DNA of 64,000 nt, from positions 1-64,000 of the forward strand of contig NEEC01000199.1 in assembly GCA_002189035.1 (NCBI GenBank), read 5' to 3'. The notes under the pieces are model-generated. The model was not told the origin of the DNA. It saw only the letters and a program-made list of their open reading frames with translations, and ran no database searches. The translations under genes and the position numbers were made by a program. Of this stretch, positions 24,453 to 37,100 are shown one piece after another (within the stretch, counting starts at the first letter, position 1; every line of letters begins with the position of its first letter). This DNA comes from Utricularia gibba. Its lineage: Eukaryota; Streptophyta; Magnoliopsida; Lamiales; Lentibulariaceae.

Positions 24453-25830
24453 ATGCATCAGAGCTCGAATTATCGCCTTATAGTAGCCTTCAGATGTGCC
24501 ACAAATTGGCCACCACGTTCGCGAGGATGCGACTCGGAACACGAGAATCGACGCGATTGTGATTTTCGGCTTGCAAAGGATCTGCGTTTTATTGGTGACG
24601 GAAGTATGGGTTTTCGAGGCGATCTCTGAACAAGCTCTGGGTGTGTCCCTACCCGCAGCCTCATGGTGGCCTCACACCGTTCGGTATTTCGGCGATATCC
24701 TGAAAACCGTGATGAGTCACGCTGCGCCGGCATACCGTTTCGAACCCCTTTCCGTGCCGGTCAGCTTCCGTGTTGAAAGCTTCTTCGTCCGAGGATGCAT
24801 CAGAGCTCGAATTATCGCCTTATCTTAGCCTTCAGATGTGCCACAAATTGGCCACCACGTTCGCGACGATGCTCGAACACGAGAATCGACGCGATTGTGA
24901 TTTTCGGCTTGCAAAAAACATCTGCGTTTTATTGGGTGACGTGAAGTATGGGTTTTCGAGGCGATCTCTGAACAAGCTCTAGGTGTGTTCCTACCGCAGC
25001 CTCATGGTGGCCTCGCACACCGTTCGGCATCTCGTCGATATCTTGAAGATCATGATGAGTCACGCTGCGCCCGGCATACCGTTTCGAAGCCCGTTCCGAG
25101 CCGGTCATCTTCCGTGTTGAAAGCTTCTTCATCCGAGGATGCATCAGAGCTCGAATTATCGCCTTATCTTAGCCTTCAGATGTGCCACAAATTGGCCACC
25201 ACGTTCGCGACGATGAGTTTCGGAACACGAGAATCGACGCGATTTGTGATTTTCGGCTTGCAAAAGATCTGCGTTTTATTGGGTGACGTGAAGTATGGGT
25301 TTTCGAGGCGATCTCTGAACAAGCTCTGGGTGTGTTCCCTACCCGCAGCCTCATGGTGGCCTCGCACACCGTTCGGCATCTCGTCGATATCTTGAAGATC
25401 ATGATGATTCACGCTGCGCCCGGCATCCGTTTCGAAGCCCGTTCCGAGCCGGTCATCTTCCGTGTTGAAAGCTTCTTCATCCGAGGATGCATCAGAGCTC
25501 GAATTATCGCCTTATAGTAGCCTTCAGATGTGCCACAAATTGGCCACCACGTTCGCGACGATGCGACTCGGAAACGAGAATCGACGCGATTGTGATTTTC
25601 GGGTTGCAAAACATCTGCGTTTTATTGGGTGACGTGAAGTATGGGTTTTCGAGGCGATCTCTGAACAAGCTCTAGGTGTGTTCCTACCCGCAGCCTCAAG
25701 GTGGCCTCGCACACCGTTGGTATTTCGGCCATATCCTGAAAACCGTGATGAGTCACGCTGCGCCCGGCATACCGTTTCGAACCCCTTTCGTGCCGGTCAG
25801 CTTCCGTGTTGAAAGCTTCTTCGTCCGAGG
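24453..25830. repeat. HOR unit 6, D-E-F-H
   Basis: Four monomers, 1,378 bp. D has AAAGGATCTG. E (24,795) is degenerate at its diagnostic sites (GATGCTCGAAC, ACCGCAG). F (25,139) has GAGTTTCGG. H (25,487) has CAAGGTGG and CGGCCATATCC. The D/E diagnostics are fainter than in units 1-4. Confidence 0.68.
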
Positions 25831-27550
25831 ATGCATCAGAGCTCGAATTATCGCCTTATAGTAGCCTTCAGATGTGCCACAAATTGGCCACCACGTTCGC
25901 GACGATGCGACTCGAACACGAGAATCGACGCGATTGTGATTTTCGGCTTGCAAACATCTGCGTTTTATTGGTGACGGGAAGTATGGGTTTTCGATGCGAT
26001 CTCTGAACAAGCTCTGGGTGTGTCCCTACCCGCAGCCTCATGGTGGCCTCGTACACCGTTCGGTATTTCGGCGATATCCTGAAAACCGTGATGAGTCACA
26101 CTGCGCCCGGCATACCGTTTCGAACCCCTTTCCGTGCCGGTCAGCTTCCGTGTTGAAAGCTTCTTCGTCCGAGGATGCATCAGAGCTCGAATTATCGCCT
26201 TATCTTAGCCTTCAGATGTGCCACAAATTGGCACCACGTTCGCGACGATGCGACTCGGAACACGAGAATCGACGCGATTGTGATTTTCGGCTTGCAAAAA
26301 GATCTGCGTTTTATTGGGTGACGTGAAGTATGGGTTTTCGAGGCGATCTCTGAACAAGCTCTAGGTGTGTTCCTACCCGCAGCCTCATGGTGGCCTCGCA
26401 CACCGTTCGGCATTTCGTCGATATCTTGAAGATCTGATGAGTCACGCTGCGCCCGGCATACCGTTTCGAAGCCCGTTCCGTGCCGGTCATCTTCCGTGTT
26501 GAAAGCTTCTTCATCCGAGGATGCATCAGAGCTCGAATTATCGCCTTATCTTAGCCTTCAGATGTGCCACAAATTGGCCACCACGTTCGCGACGATGCGT
26601 CGGAACACGAGAATCGACGCGATTGTGATTTTCGGCTTGCAAAAGATCTGCGTTTTATTGGGTGACGTGAAGTATGGGTTTTCGAGGCGATCTCTGAACA
26701 AGCTCTGGGTGTTTCCTACCCGCAGCCTCATGGTGGCCTCGCACACCGTTCGGCATCTCGTCGATATCTTGAAGATCATGATGAGTCACGCTGCGCCCGG
26801 CATCCGTTTCGAAGCCCGTTCCGAGCCGGTCATCTTCCGTGTTGAAAGCTTCTTCGTCCGAGGATGCATCAGAGCTCGAATTATCGCCTTATAGTAGCCT
26901 TCAGATGTGCCACAAATTGGCCACCACGTTCGCGACGATGCGACTCGGAAAACGAGAATCGACCCGATTGTGATTTTCGGGTTGCAAAACATCTGCGATT
27001 GAGTGACGTGAAGTATGGGTTTTCGAGGCGATCTCTGAACAAGCTCTAGTGTGTTCCTACCCGCAGCCTCATGGTGGCCTCGCACACCGTTCGGTATTTC
27101 GCCATATCCTGAAAACCGTGATGAGTCACGCTGCGCCCGGCATACCGTTTCGAACCCCTTTCTGTGCCGGTCAGCTTCCGTGTTGAAAGCTTCTTCGTCC
27201 GAGGATGCATCAGAGCTCGAATTATCGCCTTATAGTAGCCTTCAGATGTGCCACAAATTGGCCACCACGTTCGCGACGATGCGACTCGGAACACGAGAAT
27301 CGACGCGATTGTGATTTCGCTTGCAAAACATCTGCGTTTTATTGGGTGACGTGAAGTATGGGTTTTCGAGGCGATCTCTGAACAAGCTCTAGGTGTGTTC
27401 CTACCCCACAGCCTCATGGTGGCCTCGCACACCGTTCGGCATCTCGTCGATATCTTGAAGATCATGATGATTCACGCTGCGCCCGGCATACCGTTTCGAA
27501 CCCCCTTCCGAGCCGGTCATCTTCCGTGTTGAAAGCTTCTTCGTCCGAGG
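25831..27550. repeat. HOR unit 7, five-monomer form D-E-F-H-G
   Basis: Five monomers, 1,720 bp, the last recognisable HOR before the domain boundary. D (25,831) still has CGATGCG, CTCGTACACC and CACACTGCG. H (26,864) carries a local change, CTGCGATTGAGTG, in place of the usual CTGCGTTTTATTGGGTG. G (27,205) has ACCCCACAG. One further H monomer (27,551), the first with TATATTAGCC in this stretch, lies between this unit and the truncated copy. Confidence 0.66.
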
Positions 27551-27894
27551 ATGCATCAGAGCTCGAATTATCGCCTTATATTAGCCTTCAGATGTGCCAC
27601 AAATTGGCCACCACGTTCGCGACGATGCGACTCGGAAAACGAGAATCGACCCGATTGTGATTTTCGGGTTGCAAAACATCTGCGTTTTATTGGGTGACGT
27701 GAAGTATGGGTTTTCGAGGCGATCTCTGAACAAGCTCTAGGTGTGTTCCTACCCGCAGCCTCAAGGTGGCTCGCACACCGTTCGGTATTTCGGCCATATC
27801 CTGAAAACCGTGATGAGTCACGCTGCGCCCGGCATACCGTTTCGAACCCTTTCGTGCCGGTCAGCTTCCGTGTTGAAAGCTTCTTCGTCCGAGG

Positions 27895-28135
27895 ATGCAT
27901 CAGAGCTCGAATTATCAAAACATCTGCGTTTTATTGGGTGACGTGAAGTATGGGTTTTCGAGGCGATCTCTGAACAAGCTCTGGGTGTGTTCCTACCCGC
28001 AGCCTCATGGTGGCCTCGCACACCGTTCGGCATTCGTCGATATCTTGAAATCAAGATGAGTCACGCTGCGCCCGGCATACCGTTTCGAAGCCCTTTCCGT
28101 GCCGTCAGCTTCCGTGTTGAAAGCTTCTTTCGAGG
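27895..28135. repeat. Truncated monomer 82 (241 bp) at the domain boundary
   Basis: The sequence runs GAATTATC directly into AAAACATCTGCG, joining two points normally about 103 bp apart. Lost are the ATTAGCC, CAGATGTGCCACA, GGCCACC and GATGCGACTCGG segments. The break is between 27,916 and 27,917. The left flank is left-domain sequence; the right flank begins right-domain sequence. At most one base of microhomology is visible. Confidence 0.85.
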
Positions 28136-31100
28136 ATGCATCAGAGCTCGAATTATCGCCTTATCTTAGCCTTCAGATGTGCCACAAATTGGCCACCACG
28201 TTCGCGACGATGCGACTCGGAACACGAGAATCGACGCGATTGTGATTTTCGCTTGCAAAACATCTGCGTTTTATTGGGTGACGTGAAGTATGGTTTTCGA
28301 GGCGATCTCTGAACAAGCTCTAGGTGTGTTCCTACCCGCAGCCTCATGGTGGCCTCGCACACCGTTCGGCATCTCGTCGATATCTTGAAGATCAAGATGA
28401 GTCACGCTGCGCCCGGCATACCGTTTCGAACCCCTTTCCGAGCCGGTCATCTTCCGTGTTGAAAGCTTCTTCGTCCGAGGATGCATCAGAGCTCGAATTA
28501 TCGCCTTATATTAGCCTTCAGATGTGCCACAAATTGGCCACCACGTTCGCGACGATGCGACTCGGAACACGAGAATCGACGCGATTGTGATTTTCGGCTT
28601 GCAAAACATCTGCGTTTTATTGGATGACGTGAAGTATGGGTTTTCGAGGCGATCTCTGAACAAGCTCTGGGTGTGTCCCTACCCGCAGCCTCATGGTGGC
28701 CTCGCACACCGTTCGGCATCTCGTCGATATATCTTGAAGATCGTGATGAGTCACGCTGCGCCCGGCATACCGTTTCGAACCCTTTCCGTGCCGGTCAGCT
28801 TCCGTGTTGAAAGCATCTTCGTCCGAGGATGCATCAGAGCTCGAATTATCGCCTTATATTAGCCTTCAGATGTGCCACAAATTGGCCACCACGTTCGCGA
28901 CGATGCGACTCGGAACACGAGAATCGACGCGATTGTGATTTTCGCTTGCAAAACATCTGTTTTATTGGGTGACGTGAAGTATGGGTTTTCGAGGCGATCT
29001 CTGAACAAGCTCTGGGTGTGTCCTACCCGCAGCCTCATGGTGGCCTCGCACACCGTTCGGCATCTCGTCGATATCTTGAAGATCAAGATGAGTCACGCTG
29101 CGCCCGGCATACCGTTTCGAAGCCCGTTCCGAGCCGGTCAGCTTCCGTGTTGAAAGCTTCTTCGTCCGAGGATGCATCAGAGCTCGAATTATCGCCTTAT
29201 ATTAGCCTTCAGATGTGCCACAAAATTGGCCACCACGTTCGCGACGATGCGACTCGGAACACGAGAATCGACGCGATTGTGATTTTCGCTTGCAAAACAT
29301 CTGCGTTTTATTGGGTGACGTGAAGTATGGGTTTTCGAGGCGATCTCTGAACAAGCTCTAGGTGTGTTCCTACCCGCAGCCTCATGGTGGCCTCGCACAC
29401 CGTTCGGCATTCGTCGATATCTGAAGATCTGATGAGTCACGCTGCGCCCGGCATACCGTTTCGAAGCCCGTTCCGTGCCGGTCAGCTTCCGTGTTGAAAG
29501 CTTCTTCGTCCGAGGATGCATCAGAGCTCGAATTATCGCCTTATCTTAGCCTTCAGATGTGCCACAAATTGGCCACCACGTTCGCGACGATGCGACTCGG
29601 AACACGAGAATCGACGCGATTGTGATTTTCGGCTTGCAAAACATCTGCGTTTTATTGGGTGACGTGAAGTATGGGTTTTCGAGGCGATCTCTGAACAAGC
29701 TCTAGGTGTGTCCCTACCCGCAGCCTCATGGTGGCCTCGCACACCGTTCGGCATCTCGTCGATATCTTGAAGATCAAGATGAGTCACGCTGCGCCCGGCA
29801 TACCGTTTCGAAGCCCGTTCCGTGCCGGTCAGCTTCCGTGTTGAAAGCTTCTTCGTCCGAGGATGCATCAGAGCTCGAATTATCGCCTTATATTAGCCTT
29901 CAGATGTGCCACAAATTGGCCACCACGTTCGCGACGATGCGACTCGGAACACATCGATCGACGCGATTGTGATTTTCGCCTTGCAAAACATCTGCGTTTT
30001 ATTGGGTGACGTGAAGTATGGGTTTTCGAGGCGATCTCTGAACAAGCTCTGGGTGTGTCCCTACCCGCAGCCTCATGGTGGCCTCGCACACCGTTCGGCA
30101 TTTCGTCGATATCTTGAAATGATGAGTCACGCTGCGCCCGGCATACCGTTTCGAAGCCCTTTCCGTGCCGGTCAGCTTCCGTGTTGAAAGCTTCTTCGTC
30201 CGAGGATGCATCAGAGCTCGAATTATCGCCTTATCTTAGCCTTCAGATGTGCCACAAATTGGCCACCACGTTCGCGACGATGCGACTCGGAACACGAGAA
30301 TCGACGCGATTGTGATTTTCGGCTTGCAAAACATCTGCGTTTTATTGGGATGACGTGAAGTATGGGTTTTCGAGGCGATCTCTGAACAAGCTCTGGGTGT
30401 GTCCCTACCCGCAGCCTCATGGTGGCCTCGCACACCGTTCGGTATTCGGCGATATCTGAAATCGTGATGAGTCACGCTGCGCCCGGCATACCGTTTCGAA
30501 CCCCTTTCCGTGCCGGTCAGCTTCCGTGTTGAAAGCTTCTTCGTCCGAGGATGCATCAGAGCTCGAATTATCGCCTTATCTTAGCCTTCAGATGTGCCAC
30601 AAATTGGCCACCACGTTCGCGACGATGCGACTCGGAACACGAGAATCGACGCGATTGTGATTTTCGCCTTGCAAAACATCTGCGTTTTATTGGGTGACGT
30701 GAAGTATGGGTTTTCGAGGCGATCTCTGAACAAGCTCTAGGTGTGTTCCCTACCCGCAGCCTCATGGTGGCCTCGCACACCGTTCGGCATCTCGTCATAT
30801 CTGAAGATCAAGATGAGTCACGCTGCGCCCGGCATACCGTTTCGAAGCCCTTTCCGTGCCGGTCAGCTTCCGTGTTGAAAGCTTCTTCGTCCGAGGATGC
30901 ATCAGAGCTCGAATTATCGCCTTATCTTAGCCTTCAGATGTGCCACAAATTGGCCACCACGTTCGCGACGATGCGACTCGGAACACGAGAATCGACGCGA
31001 TTGTGATTTTCGCTTGCAAAACATCTGCGTTTTATTGGGTGACGTGAAGTATGGGTTTTCGAGGCGATCTCTGAACAAGCTCTGGGTGTGTTCCTACCCG

Positions 31101-34100
31101 CAGCCTCATGGTGGCCTCGCACACCGTTCGGTATTTCGGCGATATCCTGAAAACCGTGATGAGTCACGCTGCGCCCGGCATACGTTTCGAACCCCTTTCC
31201 GTGCCGGTCAGCTTCCGTGTTGAAAGCATCTTCGTCCGAGGATGCATCAGAGCTCGAATTATCGCCTTATATTAGCCTTCAGATGTGCCACAAATTGGCC
31301 ACCACGTTCGCGACGATGCGACTCGGAACACGAGAATCGACGCGATTGTGATTTTCGGCTTGCAAAACATCTGCGTTTTATTGGGTGACGTGAAGTATGG
31401 GTTTTCGAGGCGATCTCTGAACAAGCTCTGGGTGTGTCCCTACCCGCAGCCTCATGGTGGCCTCGCACACCGTTCGGCATCTCGTCGATATCTTGAAGAT
31501 CGTGATGTCACGCTGCGCCCGGCATACCGTTTCGAACCCCGTTCCGTGCGGTCAGCTTCCGTGTTGAAAGCTTCTTCGTCCGAGGATGCATCAGAGCTCG
31601 AATTATCGCCTTATCTTAGCCTTCAGATGTGCCACAAATTGGCCACCACGTTCGCGACGATGCGACTCGGAACACGAGAATCGACGCGATTGTGATTTTC
31701 GGCTTGCAAAACATCTGCGTTTTATTTGATGACGTGAAGTATGGGTTTTCGAGGCGATCTCTGAACAAGCTCTGGGTGTGTCCCTACCCGCAGCCTCATG
31801 GTGGCCTCGCACACCGTTCGGCATCTCGTCGATATCTTGAAGATCAAGATGAGTCACGCTGCGCCCGGCATACCGTTTCGAAGCCCTTTCCGTGCCGGTC
31901 AGCTTCCGTGTTGAAAGCTTCTTCGTCCGAGGATGCATCAGAGCTCGAATTATCGCCTTATCTTAGCCTTCAGATGTGCCACAAATTGGCCACCACGTTC
32001 GCGACGATGCGACTCGGAACACGAGAATCGACGCGATTGTGATTTTCGGCTTGCAAAACATCTGCGTTTTATTGGGTGACGTGAAGTATGGGTTTTCGAG
32101 GCGATCTCTGAACAAGCTCTGGGTGTGTCCTACCCGCAGCCTCATGGTGGCCTCGCACACCGTTCGGCATCTCGTCGATATCTTGAAGATCAAGATGAGT
32201 CACGCTGCGCCCGGCATACCGTTTCGAAGCCCGTTCCGAGCCGGTCAGCTTCCGTGTTGAAAGCTTCTTCGTCCGAGGATGCATCAGAGCTCGAATTATC
32301 GCCTTATATTAGCCTTCAGATGTGCCACAAATTGGCCACCACGTTCGCGACGATGCGACTCGGAACACGAGAATCGACGCGATGTGATTTTCGCCTTGCA
32401 AAACATCTGCGTTTTATTGGTGACGTGAAGTATGGGTTTTCGAGGCGATCTCTGAACAAGCTCTGGGTGTGTCCTACCCGCAGCCTCATGGTGGCCTCGC
32501 ACACCGTTCGGTATTTCGTCGATATCCTGAAAACCGTGATGAGTCACGCTGCGCCGGCATACCGTTTCGAACCCTTTCCGTGCCGGTCAGCTTCCGTGTT
32601 GAAAGCATCTTCGTCCGAGGATGCATCAGAGCTCGAATTATCGCCTTATATTAGCCTTCAGATGTGCCACAAATTGGCCACCACGTTCGCGACGATGCGT
32701 TTCGGAACACGAGAATCGACGCGATTGTGATTTTCGGCTTGCAAAAGATCTGCGTTTTATTGGTGACGTGAAGTATGGGTTTTCGATGCGATCTCTGAAC
32801 AAGCTCTGGGTGTGTCCCTACCCGCAGCCTCATGGTGGCCTCGCACACCGTTCGGCATTCGTCGATATCTTGAAGATCAGATGAGTCACGCTGCGCCCGG
32901 CATCCGTTTCGAAGCCCGTTCCGTGCCGGTCAGCTTCCGTGTTGAAAGCTTCTTCGTCCGAGGATGCATCAGAGCTCGAATTATCGCCTTATCTTAGCCT
33001 TCAGATGTGCCACAAATTGGCCACCACGTTCGCGACGATGCGACTCGGAACACGAGAATCGACGCGATTGTGATTTTCGGCTTGCAAAACATCTGCGTTT
33101 TATTGGGTGACGTGAAGTATGGGTTTTCGAGGCGATCTCTGAACAAGCTCTGGTGTGTTCCCTACCCGCAGCCTCATGGTGGCCTCGCACACCGTTCGGC
33201 ATTCGTCGATATCTGAAGATCAAGATGAGTCACGCTGCGCCCGGCATACCGTTTCGAACCCGTTCCGAGCCGGTCAGCTTCCGTGTTGAAAGCTTCTTCG
33301 TCCGAGGATGCATCAGAGCTCGAATTATCGCCTTATCTTAGCCTTCAGATGTGCCACAAATTGGCCACCACGTTCGCGACGATGCGACTCGGAACACGAG
33401 AATCGACGCGATTGTGATTTTCGGCTTGCAAAACATCTGCGTTTTATTTGGGTGACGAAGTATGGGTTTTCGAGGCGATCTCTGAACAAGCTCTGGGTGT
33501 GTCCCTACCCGCAGCCTCATGGTGGCCTCGCACACCGTTCGGCATCTCGTCGATATCTTGAAGATCTGATGAGTCACGCTGCGCCCGGCATACCGTTTCG
33601 AAGCCCGTTCCGAGCCGGTCAGCTTCCGTGTTGAAAGCTTCTTCGTCCGAGGATGCATCAGAGCTCGAATTATCGCCTTATATTAGCCTTCAGATGTGCC
33701 ACAAATTGGCCACCACGTTCGCGACGATGCGACTCGGAACACGAGAATCGACGCGATTGTGATTTTCGCTTGCAAAACATCTGCGTTTTATTGGTGACGT
33801 GAAGTATGGGTTTTCGAGGCGATCTCTGAACAAGCTCTGGTGTGTGTCCCTACCCGCAGCCTCATGGTGGCCTCGCACACCGTTCGGTATTTCGGCGATA
33901 TCTGAAAACCGTGATGAGTCACGCTGCGCCGGCATACCGTTTCGAACCCCTTTCCGTGCCGGTCAGCTTCCGTGTTGAAAGCATCTTCGTCCGAGGATGC
34001 ATCAGAGCTCGAATTATCGCCTTATATTAGCCTTCAGATGTGCCACAAATTGGCCACCACGTTCGCGACGATGACGGAACACGAGAATCGACGCGATTGT

Positions 34101-37100
34101 GATTTTCGGCTTGCAAAACATCTGCGTTTTATTGGTGACGTGAAGTATGGGTTTTCGAGGCGATCTCTGAACAAGCTCTGGGTGTGTCCTACCCGCAGCC
34201 TCATGGTGGCCTCGCACACCGTTCGGCATCTCGTCGATATCTTGAAGATCAAGATGAGTCACGCTGCGCCCGGCATACCGTTTCGAAGCCCGTTCCGTGC
34301 CGGTCAGCTTCCGTGTTGAAAGCTTCTTCGTCCGAGGATGCATCAGAGCTCGAATTATCGCCTTATATTAGCCTTCAGATGTGCCACAAATTGGCCACCA
34401 CGTTCGCGACGATGCGACTCGGAACACGAGAATCGACGCGATTGTGATTTTCGGCTTGCAAAAACATCTGTTTTTGGGTGACGTGAAGTATGGGTTTTCG
34501 AGGCGATCTCTGAACAAGCTCTGGGTGTGTCCCTACCCGCAGCCTCATGGTGGCCTCGCACACCGTTCGGCATCTCGTCGATATCTTGAAGATCAAGATG
34601 AGTCACGCTGCGCCCGGCATACCGTTTCGAAGCCCTTTCCGTGCCGGTCAGCTTCCGTGTTGAAAGCTTCTTCGTCCGAGGATGCATCAGAGCTCGAATT
34701 ATCGCCTTATATTAGCCTTCAGATGTGCCACAAATTGGCCACCGTTCGCGACGATGCGACTCGGAACACGAGAATCGACGCGATTGTGATTTTCGGCTTG
34801 CAAAACATCTGCGTTTTATTGGGTGACGTGAAGTATGGGTTTTCGAGGCGATCTCTGAACAAGCTCTGGGTGTGTCCCTACCCGCAGCCTCATGGTGGCC
34901 TCGCACACCGTTCGGCATTCTCGTCGATATCTGAAATCAAGATGAGTCACGCTGCGCCGGCATACCGTTTCGAAGCCCTTTCCGTGCCGGTCAGCTTCCG
35001 TGTTGAAAGCTTCTTCGTCCGAGGATGCATCAGAGCTCGAATTATCGCCTTATATTAGCCTTCAGATGTGCCACAAATTGGCCACCACGTTCGCGACGAT
35101 GCGACTCGGAACACGAGAATCGACGCGATTGTGATTTTCGCCTTGCAAAACATCTGCGTTTTATTGGTGACGTGAAGTATGGGTTTTCGAGGCGATCTCT
35201 GAACAAGCTCTAGGTGTGTTCCTACCCGCAGCCTCATGGTGGCCTCGCACACCGTTCGGCATTCGTCGATATCTTGAAGATCAAGATGAGTCACGCTGCG
35301 CCCGGCATACCGTTTCGAACCCTTTCCGTGCCGGTCAGCTTCCGTGTTGAAAGCATCTTCGTCCGAGGATGCATCAGAGCTCGAATTATCGCCTTATATT
35401 AGCCTTCAGATGTGCCACAAATTGGCCACCACGTTCGCGACGATGCGACTCGGAACACGAGAATCGACGCGATTGTGATTTTCGCCTTGCAAAACATCTG
35501 CGTTTTATTGGGTGACGTGAAGTATGGGTTGCGATCTCTGAACAAGCTCTGGGTGTGTCCTACCCGCAGCCTCATGGTGGCCTCGCACACCGTTCGGCAT
35601 CTCGTCGATATCTTGAAGATCAGATGAGTCACGCTGCGCCCGGCATACCGTTTCGAAGCCCTTTCCGTGCCGGTCAGCTTCCGTGTTGAAAGCTTCTTCG
35701 TCCGAGGATGCATCAGAGCTCGAATTATCGCCTTATCTTAGCCTTCAGATGTGCCACAAATTGGCCACCACGTTCGCGACGATGCGACTCGGAACACGAG
35801 AATCGACGCGATTGTGATTTTCGGCTTGCAAAACATCTGCGTTTTATTGGGTGACGTGAAGTATGGGTTTTCGAGGCGATCTCTGAACAAGCTCTGGGTG
35901 TGTCCCTACCCGCAGCCTCATGGTGGCCTCGCACACCGTTCGGCATCTCGTCGATATCTTGAAGATCAAGATGAGTCACGCTGCGCCCGGCATACCGTTT
36001 CGAACCCTTTCCGTGCCGGTCAGCTTCCGTGTTGAAAGCTTCTTCGTCCGAGGATGCATCAGAGCTCGAATTATCGCCTTATATTAGCCTTCAGATGTGC
36101 CACAAATTGGCCACCACGTTCGCGACGATGCGACTCGGAACACGAGAATCGACGCGATTGTGATTTTCGGCTTGCAAAAGATCTGCGTTTTATTGGTGAC
36201 GTGAAGTATGGGTTTTCGAGGCGATCTCTGAACAAGCTCTGGTGTGTCCCTACCCGCAGCCTCATGGTGGCCTCGCACACCGTTCGGTATTTCGGCATAT
36301 CCTGAAAAACCGTGATGAGTCACGCTGCGCCGGCATACCGTTTCGAACCCCTTTCCGTGCCGGTCAGCTTCCGTGTTGAAAGCATCTTCGTCCGAGGATG
36401 CATCAGAGCTCGAATTATCGCCTTATATTAGCCTTCAGATGTGCCACAAATTGGCCACCACGTTCGCGACGATGCGACTCGGAACACGAGAATCGACGCG
36501 ATTGTGATTTTCGGCTTGCAAAACATCTGCGTTTTATTGATGACGTGAAGTATGGGTTTTCGAGGCGATCTCTGAACAAGCTCTGGGTGTGTCCCTACCC
36601 GCAGCCTCATGGTGGCCTCGCACACCGTTCGGTATTCGTCGATATCTTGAAGATCGTGATGAGTCACGCTGCGCCCGGCATACCGTTTCGAAGCCCTTTC
36701 CGTGCCGGTCAGCTTCCGTGTTGAAAGCTTCTTCGTCCGAGGATGCATCAGAGCTCGAATTATCGCCTTATATTAGCCTTCAGATGTGCCACAAATTGGC
36801 CACCACGTTCGCGACGATGCGACTCGGAACACGAGAATCGACGCGATTGTGATTTTCGGCTTGCAAAACATCTGCGTTTTATTGGGTGACGTGAAGTATG
36901 GGTTTTCGAGGCGATCTCTGAACAAGCTCTAGGTGTGTTCCTACCCGCAGCCTCATGGTGGCCTCGCACACCGTTCGGCATCTCGTCGATATCTTGAAGA
37001 TCAGATGAGTCACGCTGCGCCCGGCATACCGTTTCGAACCCCTTTCCGTGCCGGTCAGCTTCCGTGTTGAAAGCTTCTTCGTCCGAGGATGCATCAGAGC

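Larger units (their letters stand above)
1..27916. repeat. Left satellite domain: diverse, HOR-organised monomers 1-82
   Basis: Monomers here share AAGCTTC (a HindIII site) in nearly every copy and carry TATAGTAGCC or TATCTTAGCC. Anchor positions (A of ATGCATC): 40, 382, 723, 1067, 1411, 1758, 2100, 2440, 2786, 3127, 3472, 3801, 4144, 4489, 4836, 5180, 5525, 5867, 6198, 6541, 6887, 7225, 7572, 7918, 8261, 8603, 8946, 9289, 9634, 9980, 10325, 10674, 11019, 11367, 11711, 12058, 12402, 12741, 13082, 13427, 13770, 14115, 14461, 14804, 15149, 15488, 15835, 16177, 16522, 16868, 17214, 17559, 17905, 18253, 18599, 18941, 19286, 19630, 19974, 20319, 20663, 21007, 21355, 21697, 22043, 22390, 22735, 23076, 23419, 23765, 24108, 24453, 24795, 25139, 25487, 25831, 26175, 26521, 26864, 27205, 27551, 27895. 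The domain ends inside the truncated monomer 82. Confidence 0.85.

Noticed and set aside
27895-28135. Transposon insertion or excision scar at the domain boundary
   Set aside because: The joint is a simple deletion with no target-site duplication, terminal inverted repeat or foreign bases.
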